From positions 2,060,120 to 2,124,119 of the forward strand of contig JAESIW010000020.1 of NCBI GenBank assembly GCA_016802295.1: a stretch of DNA of 64,000 nucleotides. The letters are read 5' to 3'. Source of the stretch: Brachionus rotundiformis (Eukaryota > Rotifera > Eurotatoria > Ploima > Brachionidae). The translations under genes were made by a program, and so were the position numbers. Numbering within the stretch: position 1 is the stretch's first letter; every line of letters starts with the position of its first letter. Shown in pieces: positions 45,199 through 55,070 of the stretch. The notes beneath the pieces were generated by a model that saw only the letters and a program-made list of their open reading frames with translations, had not been told where the DNA came from and ran no database searches.

Positions 45199-46360
45199 TT
45201 ATTATTAAATAAAGATAATCAAAAATATATATACCTCTTTTATTTGTCTTTAAAATCAATAATTGACCTATCTTATCAACGCTTAGAGCGAGCCGGTCTG
45301 GTCTGCCCAGGCCACTCACAAACCCATATCTTAATTGAAATGTGTTTTGACAGTGAAAATTAATTATTTCTAAATTGTGCGCATTGTGGCTCATGAAGAC
45401 GGGAGTCATGGGACCAGTGTACTTGAGCCAATACAAATAAGCTTAAGTCCGGCTAGAATCAAAGTCAAAAAAGAAAAATTTTAATTATTTATTTATTGAC
45501 CGCTACTAAGTGGAATATGTAGATTGTAGTCCCATGTATTATTTGCTAATACATTAAGTAAATAAAGAGTACATGCAGCTGGTTTGACTTGTGCATATTG
45601 GATTAAATTGGATATCAAAATCACCTTATCGATTAATTTCTGAGGGCTACAAACAAAATAAAATAAATTGAAATGAAGAAATTTTATTTAAGAAAATAAA
45701 TGATTTATTGTGAGAAGATAAGCCTTGAGAAGACTATCATAATTGATAAATATCCTGTTCTGTGTTTTTAAACAATACCATAATAGTGAGTTGTGGCCAA
45801 ATATTTGAGCAAGAGATAAGAATCATTTGAAAAGTTAATAAGAAGTCCAAGTTTTTTTTAATTATCTTTTCTATCGGACACAAAAGTGTACGGCACAATG
45901 GTCATGATGCTAGGGCCAAAATTCCATCAATTAAATGTAAGGAAATTTTTAATATTCATGAACAAAATTGATTGGTTTTTTGAAAATTAATTAATTACGA
46001 TCCGGGTCTTAGTGTCTGGTCTTGGCATAAACCAATTGAATTAGAATTAAATTCGCTATAAACAATATATAGACAATATGCTGCATTTTGATTCGTAATG
46101 AGTTCAAAAATTGCCATGCAAAATAAAACTCGATTGTTAATTATAGACAATTCTTTATTTTATCCAATGGGAAAATTTCGCACTCGTATAAGAAAATAAT
46201 TTTATTCGTATTAATCATTTTTTATTTTTTTTCATAAACAACCTTGAACTCGGAGCGTAATTTAAAACTGGCATATCTCCTCCTCGCAATTAAATTAAAA
46301 ATATTCATTGGCTTAATTAGCTTAAGTTAATTTTTCTCATTGGATCTGGTTCAGACAAAT
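45199..46360 (-). other. Unassigned minus-strand coding-like patch
   Basis: Several segments read like real protein in the minus orientation and are flanked by plausible splice sites. MAIFELITNQNAAYCLYIVY continues to DQTLRPG just before a GTAATT donor (about 45999). SIMTIVPYTFVSDRK follows an ...CCCTAG acceptor (about 45908). LLINFSNDSYLLLKYLATTH lies at about 45790-45845. PQKLIDKVILISNLIQYAQV then PAACTLYLLNVLANNTWDYN lies at about 45490-45646, after a TTTGTAG acceptor. A further IARRRYASFKLRSEFKVVYE lies near 46250. I cannot chain them all without a stop, so this is either a multi-exon gene I have mis-joined or a decaying one. An 87-codon frame at 45173-45436 overlaps its 3' part and the UTP18 end. 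No family is recognised. Confidence 0.35.
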
Positions 46361-46646
46361 GAGAAAATTTCTCTTTTTTTTTTATTTTAGAAACATGGAG
46401 GCCAATTTTATTTCATACACTATAACAAAAAATAAAGAGAAAAAGAAAAAGAAGAAAAAAATATTTATGCTAATTTATAATAAAAAAATTCTAAAATCGT
46501 GTATATTTTTTTATTATATATATATATTTTATTCTCTAGTTTTGTTTTTCTATGTTTTCTTTATTTTTGCCATTTTGAATCGCGAGTCCATTTTACATTT
46601 TTGGTATTTTCAGACAAATAAATTGTCTACAATAATGTGCTAAGAA
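46361..46646. other. Upstream region of the polyhomeotic-like gene
   Basis: AT-rich leader with long A-rich and T-rich runs directly before the GC-rich coding exon. It probably contains promoter and 5' UTR sequence. Nothing specific is recognised. Confidence 0.45.
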
Positions 46647-48611
46647 ATGTCCGCCACCAACCCATTGAGCAATCATACGCCGCAAAAAGTCATAGCAAAA
46701 ATTCAGCAAAAACCGCCCAACTACAACCAGTACAAAGCAGTAGGCATAAACGCGTCGCCGAGCAAGCCGCCGTTGATCGCTGCGCGCCCCCTCGCGCCCC
46801 TCTTGCCCGCCACCGCCCAGCCCGCCTCGCTGCCCTCCAAGCCCGCTCAGCCCGTCAAAAAGACCAAAAATGACAGCCTGCACTTTCAGCAGGCGCGTTC
46901 CGGTCCCGCCAACACGCTCACCCAGGACCAACTCAACCAAATAGCCGCCGCACTCCAGCAGCAAAAAAGCACCCAAAACATTCAGCCGATTAACTCGATA
47001 TCCAATGGTCAGTTTTACCAGTTTATACCCATTCAGCCGAACGGCGGCGTCAAGCTCCAGCAGCCACTCATCATTGCGCCAGTCGCTCCTCATCTCCTCC
47101 AGCAGCAACATCAGCAACACCAGCAGTCTAAAAACAGTAATATTCAGCCCAAACCTGCTCAGCCGTATACACATCCCAATACGGACGGTCTAGGCCAATT
47201 CATATTTCAAACAGTTCCAAACAAATCTACCGCCACTAATCCTCCGTCGAACTCTCTCTCGTCTAACGCCTCGCAACCAGTCCATCACCAGCTAACCACC
47301 ACCTCCTCCAATATTCAACTCTTGCAGCAGCGTTTGGCCGAAGAGGAACAGCGCCAAGAGCAATTGCTTAAACAATTGAACGAAAAAAAGCAATTAAAGG
47401 CCAAGTCACCGGAAAAAAAGGCCAAAAGCGATGAAATGGAAGTGGACGAGTCTCATGAGACCGAAAAAGTCGACGATCAGAACAGTTCGGCTAATACGTC
47501 TAGTGCACAGAACAAAAAACGCGGCCGACCCAGACTCTATGCAGTAGATGCAGTCACTGGCAAAAGCATAAAAGGCAAATTGATCGAGAACGCAAGCGTA
47601 AAGCAAAAGCCACACAAAGTCCCTCTGCAGCCGCAATTACAGCTATCCAACAGTTTTGCCATCTATCCATCGCCGTCTACGTCCACATCGTCTTCTTACT
47701 CGCAGCAAAATTTCATCATCAATCAGCCAACGCCGTTTAATCCACAGTTCATTCCTTTGAATATTGTACAGCCCATGGTTCAGGAGGAAAAGAACCCGAA
47801 CGAATCTGTTCACAAGGAAGAAGACAAAAAAGAAGACAACAACGGCAACATCAACAACAACAATGAGGACGACAATGCCGCTGAGAACGACGACAAACAA
47901 GAGGTGAATAGTGAAAAAGAAAATGCTGAGATGAGCATAGAAAAAAGTATCAGTCCTGAGCCGAGTGTTCACAAAACGCCGGTCAAAAAAGTGGTCGACA
48001 CGCTCAAAAATTTAAAATCTCAGGTAGTTTTGACCCATGTTATAGACGGTTTTGTGATCAAGGAAAGCTCGAAGCCGTTTCCGGTCAAGCCATGTGAGCC
48101 CGAAATGTGCATCGAGCAAAGCACTCCGCCCAAGTCCACGTCGACTCCGTCGAACACTAAAAAACGAGACGAAGACACCATAGACAAGCTGAACAACAGT
48201 CGATTGCTCGACGACCACAGTCTTTTGAACACCAGTAACACGAGCCAGAAGTCAAAAGGCAAAAGTCGGTCCAAACAATCGCCCAAAAAACAAAGAAAAT
48301 CACTCACCGACGAACAAGATAATAAAAATAACACGGCTTCTAGCTGTGCTCAAAATGCCAGCGTTGGCAAAGAGGAGTGGCCGAGTGGCAACCCAACCGA
48401 GTGGAACTGTGATCAAGTATACACATTTGTTCTTTTGGTTGCCGGACAGCAAGTGGCCGAGATGTTCAGGTCCCAAGAAGTGGACGGCTCGGCGCTCAGC
48501 TTGATCCGGGACGACCACCTGGTCAACACCATGGGCGTCAAGCTTGGGCCTGCTTTAAAAATAATGAGTAAATTTAATGAGCTAAAGATTAAATTTAGTC
48601 AATCGTTGTGA
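46647..48611 (+). CDS. PHC: Polyhomeotic-like SAM protein with AT-hook
   Basis: Single exon, 654 residues. Polyhomeotic proteins are PRC1 subunits that polymerise through their SAM domain to compact Polycomb chromatin. The Gln/Pro-rich N-terminus fits. At about 461-480, VVLTHVIDGFVIKESSKPFP is the PHC-specific homology domain 1 (human LTHVIEGFVIQEGAEPFP). The SAM domain is at about 585-650 (QVYTFVLLVAGQQVAEMFRS, QEVDGSALSLIRDDHLVNTM, VKLGPALKIMSKF). The FCS zinc finger that normally sits between the two is absent; there is no CxxC pair there. Instead an AT-hook, KKRGRPRLY (RGRP at 292-295), lies before HD1. Codon use is far more GC-rich than in neighbours. The start is supported by AAGAAATGTCC. 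Expected nuclear. Confidence 0.82.
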   Translation: MSATNPLSNHTPQKVIAKIQQKPPNYNQYKAVGINASPSKPPLIAARPLAPLLPATAQPASLPSKPAQPVKKTKNDSLHFQQARSGPANTLTQDQLNQIAAALQQQKSTQNIQPINSISNGQFYQFIPIQPNGGVKLQQPLIIAPVAPHLLQQQHQQHQQSKNSNIQPKPAQPYTHPNTDGLGQFIFQTVPNKSTATNPPSNSLSSNASQPVHHQLTTTSSNIQLLQQRLAEEEQRQEQLLKQLNEKKQLKAKSPEKKAKSDEMEVDESHETEKVDDQNSSANTSSAQNKKRGRPRLYAVDAVTGKSIKGKLIENASVKQKPHKVPLQPQLQLSNSFAIYPSPSTSTSSSYSQQNFIINQPTPFNPQFIPLNIVQPMVQEEKNPNESVHKEEDKKEDNNGNINNNNEDDNAAENDDKQEVNSEKENAEMSIEKSISPEPSVHKTPVKKVVDTLKNLKSQVVLTHVIDGFVIKESSKPFPVKPCEPEMCIEQSTPPKSTSTPSNTKKRDEDTIDKLNNSRLLDDHSLLNTSNTSQKSKGKSRSKQSPKKQRKSLTDEQDNKNNTASSCAQNASVGKEEWPSGNPTEWNCDQVYTFVLLVAGQQVAEMFRSQEVDGSALSLIRDDHLVNTMGVKLGPALKIMSKFNELKIKFSQSL

Positions 48612-50209
48612 ATGTTTTAAGTGTTTTTTTTTTATTTTTATTTCATAAGTTTTTCTCATTATTGCACGGCTATTATCGTTAATGTTAATAAGAATTATAC
48701 TACAGGGCCTATACATACATATATATATTTGTGTACAGTTTTTAAATAATTTCTGTGTCACTTGCTTGGATAACAAAATGTTTCTAATCTAGATCATATT
48801 CATCTTGTTAATATAAACTATTTTTTTTTATTGTGAAAAAAAATATTTCGAAAAATAAAATAAAATTTTAAATTAATTTATTTTTTTAATTTAATTATGA
48901 GTCTGGTTGACCATGACCGTAGATTTGTCCCTAATGAAAATGGGAAATTTTTTGTTAGTATTTTATTCACTCGTCGCTCGCTTGAGCCGGCCAAATAATG
49001 AGCTTTAAACAACAAAAAATATTATTTTTTAATTAGTTTGCTTTTAGATTGTTAGATTTTTTAGACTAAACAACATCTGGTCTAAAATTGAAAAAAAAAA
49101 TATACTTAAAATTAAAAGGCTATCCTACCAAGTAAGTTTGACAATTCTTTTCGAGTCCTAAAATGCATATTTATAAATTAAAAAACCAATATTTCTTATT
49201 TATTATCTTTGAAATAGTAGGAAAGTATGCATATGAACTTCTTACTTAAGAATAGTTTATCTTGTTCCAAATTGTTGATTGTATAAAAAGAAAATAATTG
49301 AATAATTAAAAAAGTTTTTAAACTCTCAAAAATTAAGATATTTCTATGATTTTTTAGCAAATTCACTAAGATTGTATTAACATAGTATGTGTTTCAACTT
49401 TTTGTTAATATTTAATGAATGACCTATATTAGTCGGGAAAGAAAGAATTTTTTTACTAAAAATTGAAATTTTCTTTTTAAATAACTCAATCTTATAAAAA
49501 AAGTTTAGTTAAATATTTAAAATATTTTTATCGATTTAATTTAATTAAGTTAATTATTAAAATGGCTTGGTAATAAAGCAATCACAATGTTTACAATCAG
49601 TTGAATTTATCTGAAAATAAAGCATCAAAATTTAAATATGCAGATTTAACTTAACATTTTATTTGCTTGTTTACATCGCGTAAACAGTGCTCTAAATTTA
49701 TCAAATCATGTGTAAATTTATTTACTTTAAAGCTATTCTGCAAACGAACATCAGGAAATCGATATTAATTAAATTTTTTACTTTTCACTGTTTACAATTT
49801 GACCAGAATCAATAAATGTAATCGATATGAGCAAATAGTTAAACTAGAATTCAATTAAGCACTTATAAAATTGTCTTATTTATTATTCATGTTTTTCCCT
49901 TGAAAAATTTTATTTGTCTGCCCAAGCCTTATAATTTAGTCTAATTTAAATTAAAAGCAATCAAACGCTTCAAAAACCTGTTCTAAAATTGATTATTGAC
50001 TCTTTAAAATAAATAAAAATTTAATCTTATTTTACGCATTTTGAATCTTTCACATCAACAATCATTCGAATGTCCATTCTATTATAAAATTAAATCAGTC
50101 ATATTTGACATGTAACTTTCAAATCGAACAATTTAAAAATAAAATCTAAATAAAAAACTAGACAAATGTTCTATTATAAAAGCAATTAATACTTATTTAG
50201 ATTTAAAAA
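48612..50209. other. Intergenic, nothing recognised
   Basis: About 1.6 kb of AT-rich DNA between two plus-strand genes. It should contain the TIM21 promoter. One short patch near 48895-49000 is somewhat less AT-rich, but no frame is open. No repeats are matched to others in the window. Confidence 0.5.
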
Positions 50210-50983
50210 ATGATTATTAATTTGAGTACAAAATATCTCATATACACTTATAAATACCAATTATTAAATTCTAAAAATTTAAAATTGATTTCAATCGGTT
50301 GGTTTAAAAATGGAGAAAATTCAAGGCTGCTTTCAACAAGCTTAAAGTCATTACAAAAAGTAAAAAATGATCAATCAAAGCAATCAATAATTGAGAGTTC
50401 TTTTCAAGACAATCAGGTATCGACTCATGTAACAGGTGCTAGACGAGCAAAACAAGCAGCTAAAGACGTAGGTAATGGCATGATTCTTCTAGGAGGTGCT
50501 GGACTAATCATTGGAATATTTTATATCTTATTTTCGGAACTTTTTTCCAGAGAATCGCCAAGTGGCATTTACAGTGAGTCGTCAAAAATTTGCCTTGAAG
50601 ATCCCCAGGTTCAAGACGCCTTTGGACATCCGATTAAAGTTCATACTGAGTCTGGAGGAAGACGAATATTTCAAATAAAGTAAAAATTAAAAAACAACTC
50701 TAAAATTTATTACCATGTTTATGTAGGCATAAATTTTACGTCGAAAATGGACAAATGTTTTTAATATTAAATTATTATCTAGAGGGTCCTAGAAACAAAG
50801 GAGACGTATTTGTTAAATGTAAAAAAGTAAAGATTCTGTTTTTTATTTTCGTTTGTTTTTTTTTAATAATTAAAGAATGAAACAACTGGAAAACTCGAAT
50901 ATGAACATATAATTGTCAAATTAGAGTATGTACATCGTGGCGAGAGAAAAATAATAGTGAGAGATGGTCAAAGTTATATTTAA
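50210..50983 (+). CDS. TIMM21: Mitochondrial import subunit TIM21
   Basis: Exons 50210-50679, 50727-50826 and 50876-50983, in phases 2 and 0, give 225 residues (human 248). TIM21 links the TIM23 translocase to TOM and to respiratory complex assembly in the inner membrane. It has a basic N-terminal presequence-like region, one transmembrane helix at about 89-110 (GMILLGGAGLIIGIFYILFS), and an intermembrane-space domain. The domain carries SPSGIYSESSKICLEDPQVQ, GHPIKVHTE, then HKFYVENGQMF and YLEGPRNKGDVFVK, as in the human protein. The last exon ends VKLEYVHRGERKIIVRDGQS. It lies 160 bases upstream of a gene encoding a related fold. Confidence 0.88.
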
Positions 50984-51143
50984 TAATTCTCTTTAGACAA
51001 CGAATAAAACTTTCATTCCAAATGATTTTTTAATTGTACTAAATATTATAGAGAAGATAAAATTCTCTTAAAATTGATTTTTAAATTGTATTCATTATTT
51101 TATTAAATTAGAATAATTGTATATTTCTTAGTTTTATTTTTAA

Positions 51144-51753
51144 ATGAAGGTTTTTGGCAAGAAAACAATAATTTTTATACAAAGATCGATTTTATCAAAA
51201 AATTTGATTAAAAATGTGAACCAAACAACGAGTTTCATGACAAAAAGATACGAATATAAGTCAAACTTTTTAAAATATGTTGGTGCATTACTTTTTGGAA
51301 GTGGAGCATATATACTAATGAACAAATATGCGGAAAAAAAAAAACTTTCTATTAAAGATGATGATCCAACTTTAAATATTGATTTAAATGAGGTATATGA
51401 AAAAGCAGCAGTTGTTTTTTTATCTAATCACGAATTAAGGGAGGTAATGGGTATTCCGATTAAGATCACTTCTTCAGATGAGTTTGACCAAGTTCGTTCT
51501 GTAAACCTGAGGTAAATTATAAATATTAACTCCATTTGACAATTAAGTTAAAAATATGTCTGATAGACGTGAAGGCAAAACTGTATATGCATTTATAGCC
51601 TACGATTTAAAAGGATCTATCAATTCTGGAAAGGTGTTTTGCAAACTTAAAATGGACATGAACAGTCAAAAATTTAATACGGAATCAATTTTGTGTAAAT
51701 TAAGCAAACCTGATTCGAAAAATCGGAGTGAATTTTTTATTAGCCCAAAATGA
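51144..51753 (+). CDS. COA1/TIM21-like mitochondrial membrane protein
   Basis: Exons 51144-51511 and 51567-51753, in phase 2, give 184 residues. The layout copies TIM21: a basic presequence-like N-terminus (MKVFGKKTIIFIQRSILSKN), one membrane helix at about 43-60 (LKYVGALLFGSGAYILMNKY), and a soluble domain. The domain has YEKAAVVFLSNHELREVMG, GIPIKITSSDEFDQ and AFIAYDLKGSINSGKVFCKL. The 'hp.l...hG.PIk' and 'G...G.v...l' pattern is shared with TIM21 and with COA1, the cytochrome oxidase assembly factor of the same fold. COA1 or a TIM21 paralogue are both possible. Adjacency and the same strand suggest an ancient tandem duplication or shared regulation (inference). Confidence 0.55.
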
Positions 51754-51876
51754 ATTTTCTTAATAAATAATTTTTTATAAATATTTATCATTTTTTTAAA
51801 TTCATGGAGTCACTTCCATTTAAAGAAGATTTAAATTAATTTTTATTTTATTTTTTTTTGTAAATAGAATTTTAAA

Positions 51877-52930
51877 ATGAGTTTTGAAGAATCTTTCAAA
51901 GACACTGGACCAGGTTTTGTAGGAACTAAATTTTGCCGTGAATGCAATAATATGTTGTACCCTAAGGAAAAAAAAGAAAGTAGGCAACTGTATTATTCTG
52001 TAAGTAAAAATATAATTTAAGCTAATCTTTTATTTGTTTTTATTTTCTTTCTATTGAACTCAGTCATGAAAGATTAGTTGTCACGTACAAATAAAAAATT
52101 TTAATTTGACAATGTATTTTATTTTCTTTGGCTATCGATTTTTGCCGTATTTGTTTAGATTCTTTTTATTTATTTTCTATAAAATATTTGATAATTAACA
52201 TATAGAAAAATCATACTTTTATGAACAATTAATTTCCTAAGCTAGCAATTAGTGTAATTGTCTGAAAAAAACAAAAAGATTAAAATTAAACGAAAAATCT
52301 ATTTTTATCAACAAAATTTTTTTAATTATACTAAATTAAATAAAATTTCTAGTTAGATCTTATAATTTTAAATTTTATAACACTTGTGAAAAATATTCAT
52401 CACTCGGGACAAATTAATTAGAAATTTATTGAAGATATTTTGTTTCCAATTCATTGAATTCTTACAAAGGAAGCATTAAAATATTTCTTATTAGGTTAGA
52501 AAAATTCGACTTAATTTTAAGCCTCTAAGATTCATTCTAAATTTTTTCTTAGATTTAAAAAATAGACATTTTGATTACATTCTTTTTGTTTTAAGTTAAT
52601 CTATTATATCTCATTTAAAAATATAAAATTTATATATTTTCAAAGTCATGTTTTATATAAATTTAGTGCCGCAATTGTGATCATGAAGAAGAGGCTGATA
52701 ACCCTTGCATATATGTTAATAAAATACATCATGAAGTCGATGAGCTAACTCAAATAGTTTCAGATGTAATTTCTGATCCAACTTTGCCACGTACAAATGA
52801 ACGAACATGTCCCAAATGTTTAAATAGCGGAGCAGTATTCTTTCAAGCTCATTCTAAACAATCAGAAGACAAAATGACACTGTATTATGTATGCTGTAAC
52901 CCAAAATGTACTCACAGATGGACTGAATAA
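51877..52930 (+). CDS. POLR2I: RNA polymerase II subunit RPB9
   Basis: Exons 51877-51999 and 52667-52930, phase 0, give 128 residues (human 125). RPB9 is a two-zinc-ribbon Pol II subunit involved in start-site choice and proofreading. Zn ribbon 1: FCRECNNMLYPKE and CRNCDHEEEADNPC, split by the intron between them. The linker is VNKIHHEVDELTQIVSDV then DPTLPRT. Zn ribbon 2: CPKCLNSGAVFFQAHS, then YYVCCNPKCTHRWTE. All eight cysteines are present. The intron is 667 bases, long for this region. Confidence 0.95.
52000..52666 (+). other. RPB9 intron
   Basis: 667 bases, GTAAGTAAAA to AAATTTAG. AT-rich; I see no embedded gene or repeat. Confidence 0.8.
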
Positions 52931-53096
52931 AGTCTTTGATCATTTAAATATTAATTTTGAATTGTTTTCTTTTTATTAAAATATACATGTAAAATAAAAA
53001 TTTAATTTCACAATAATTTTTTCTCCAAAAAGGGCAACTAGCCACTGCCATAAAATTTAAAGATCGAATTTAGTGGATAAATATTTTAGTTAAGAA

Positions 53097-54581
53097 ATGC
53101 TAAAGACATTTAGAGGGTTACAATTAAAAAATTTTAAACGTTTTATTCAAACAAAAAGTATTAAGAGTGTCTTGGCCTCAGAACACTCTGACTTGGATAT
53201 TCGAGTGGTTGGATGGGTGAAATTTTTTCGCAATCATAAGGAAGCCAAATTTATACATATTAATGATGGAACTGACTCGCGCAATCTACAACTTGTAGTC
53301 TTAGGAGACAATTTTAGTCAACCAAATGAGCTAGAAAAAATTCTTGGTTCAATTCACTTCAATACAAGTATTGAAGCTCATGGAAAGCTGGTTAAGAGCA
53401 CGCACAGACACCAAAATTTTGAGCTACAAGTTTCTAAATTAAGAATTTTAAATGAATGCGATCCGTCTGAGTATCCATTCAAGCCTAAAGTTAAGCAAAC
53501 ACTTGAGTCCATTCGGCCTTATGTCCATTTAAGATCTCATGTTGACCAATTTTCTAGTATTATGAAATTTCGCAGTGAACTTGTTTTTAACATTCATAAG
53601 TATTTTCACCAACAACAATTCACTCAAATTCATACTCCCATTATTACTTCGAACAATTGTGAGGGAGGTTGCGAAACTTTTGAGGTAACTTCAAATGAAA
53701 AGGACACTGGTTTGGAAGAAATGAAAAGTGAATCTAAATTTTTCTTTTCCAAACCTGTTTACCTGACTGCAAGCGCTCAACTACACTTAGAAGCAATGAC
53801 AACTGGTTTAGGAAATGTGTACACCTTAAGTCCGACTTTTCGAGCTGAAAAATCGATGACTAGACATCATTTAGCCGAATTTTACATGCTTGAGGCTGAA
53901 ATGGTCGATATGGATTGTTTAGACAAAATTTTAGATTTTACCGAAGATTTTTTAAAAACAATTTCGGTCAAAACATACAAAAGTATTCAAGAGCCTGAAT
54001 TGAATAAAATATTTGGCAAAAATTCGACAGAAGGCCTTGAATACATCAAAAATACTTGTAGCTATCTAGATGATAAAAAGTTTATTCGAATTACATATAA
54101 TGAAGCGGTAGAAATTTTAAATAAATTACTAGCTAAGAAAAAATATGCGAAAATTACCAAGAAAAAAATAGAATTCGGAGAAGATTTGAACAAAGAACAA
54201 GAAAAAATATTAGTTGAGTATTTTCAAAATGTGCCTGTATTTGTCATCAAATATCCTAAAGATTTGAAGCCATTTTACATGCGAGAGTCGAAAGAAGATA
54301 AAAAACTAGTTGATAATTTTGATCTTCTAGTACCTAATGTTGGCGAAATAATAGGAGGAAGTTTAAGAGAATATAAATTAGATTTGATTAAAGAAGCAAT
54401 AGTAAAACAAAATTTAGATCCTAATGTATTTGATTTGTATTTGGATACTAAAAAATTTGGTGCAATGAAAATGGGCGGATGGGGATTGGGATTAGAGAGA
54501 CTTATTCAGTTTTTAATAAATATTGAAAATATAAGAGACTGTTCTGCGTTTCCAAGATCTCTTTATAGTTGTAAAATGTAA
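53097..54581 (+). CDS. NARS2: Mitochondrial asparaginyl-tRNA synthetase
   Basis: Single exon, 494 residues (human NARS2 477). A class II aminoacyl-tRNA synthetase charging mitochondrial tRNA-Asn. A basic N-terminus (MLKTFRGLQLKNFKRFIQTK) looks like a mitochondrial targeting peptide. An OB-fold anticodon-binding domain occupies about 30-120 (RVVGWVKFFRNHKEAKFIHI). The catalytic core follows: HTPIITSNNCEGGCETF, LTASAQLHLEAMTTGLGNVY, motif 2 FRAEKSMTRHHLAEF (248-262) and motif 3 GGWGLGLERLIQFLI near the end, then DCSAFPR. The pattern SNNCEGG and GLGNVYTLSPTFRAE separates it from AspRS and cytosolic AsnRS. Confidence 0.95.
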   Translation: MLKTFRGLQLKNFKRFIQTKSIKSVLASEHSDLDIRVVGWVKFFRNHKEAKFIHINDGTDSRNLQLVVLGDNFSQPNELEKILGSIHFNTSIEAHGKLVKSTHRHQNFELQVSKLRILNECDPSEYPFKPKVKQTLESIRPYVHLRSHVDQFSSIMKFRSELVFNIHKYFHQQQFTQIHTPIITSNNCEGGCETFEVTSNEKDTGLEEMKSESKFFFSKPVYLTASAQLHLEAMTTGLGNVYTLSPTFRAEKSMTRHHLAEFYMLEAEMVDMDCLDKILDFTEDFLKTISVKTYKSIQEPELNKIFGKNSTEGLEYIKNTCSYLDDKKFIRITYNEAVEILNKLLAKKKYAKITKKKIEFGEDLNKEQEKILVEYFQNVPVFVIKYPKDLKPFYMRESKEDKKLVDNFDLLVPNVGEIIGGSLREYKLDLIKEAIVKQNLDPNVFDLYLDTKKFGAMKMGGWGLGLERLIQFLINIENIRDCSAFPRSLYSCKM

Positions 54582-55070
54582 TCAACAAATAAATTTTTAA
54601 ATAAAAAGATCTTTTAAAATTTTTAAAATTTGAATGATTAAAATATTTTTATTATTTATTCAGTAAACACCGCAAGGATTTTAGTAAAAAAATTTAATTT
54701 ATATCAGAACTCAATAAAAATAAATTTTACTAAAAAATGAATAATTTAATTAAAAAGTTAAAATATGAATATAAATAATGATAATAAATATAAGTTTCTG
54801 ATCATTCCAGTTAAGAATTAAAAAAAAGATATTTTTTATAAAAATTTTGTTTGCGAACATATTTTTACATACAGTTATTTTATTTTATTAATAACAACAT
54901 AGAAATAGTATTTTTTTTTGATTAAGTTAAAGAGATTTATTGACTTGTGATCTCTTAATTAATCGAAAAGATTTTTTGTGATTTAATAGAATAAAATTAT
55001 ATTTTTATATTTTATTAATGAATGAAATGAATTTTAAATAAATAAATATAAACGAAAAAAAAATTTAAAA
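54582..55070. other. 3' intergenic between NARS2 and SH3 copy C
   Basis: AT-rich. The last ~50 bases resemble the 3' flanks of SH3 copies A and B (a TATTTATTTATTTAAAAT-type tract on the minus strand); beyond that the similarity is lost. No BBS12 scrap is visible here. Confidence 0.5.

Noticed and set aside
46593..47174. 193-codon frame antisense to the polyhomeotic gene
   Set aside because: It is the reverse frame of a GC-rich, Gln/Pro-rich coding exon, which keeps antisense frames open; the protein has no domain.
47820..47900. Apparent trinucleotide repeat tract
   Set aside because: It encodes the Asn/Asp/Glu-rich linker of the polyhomeotic protein; ordinary low complexity.
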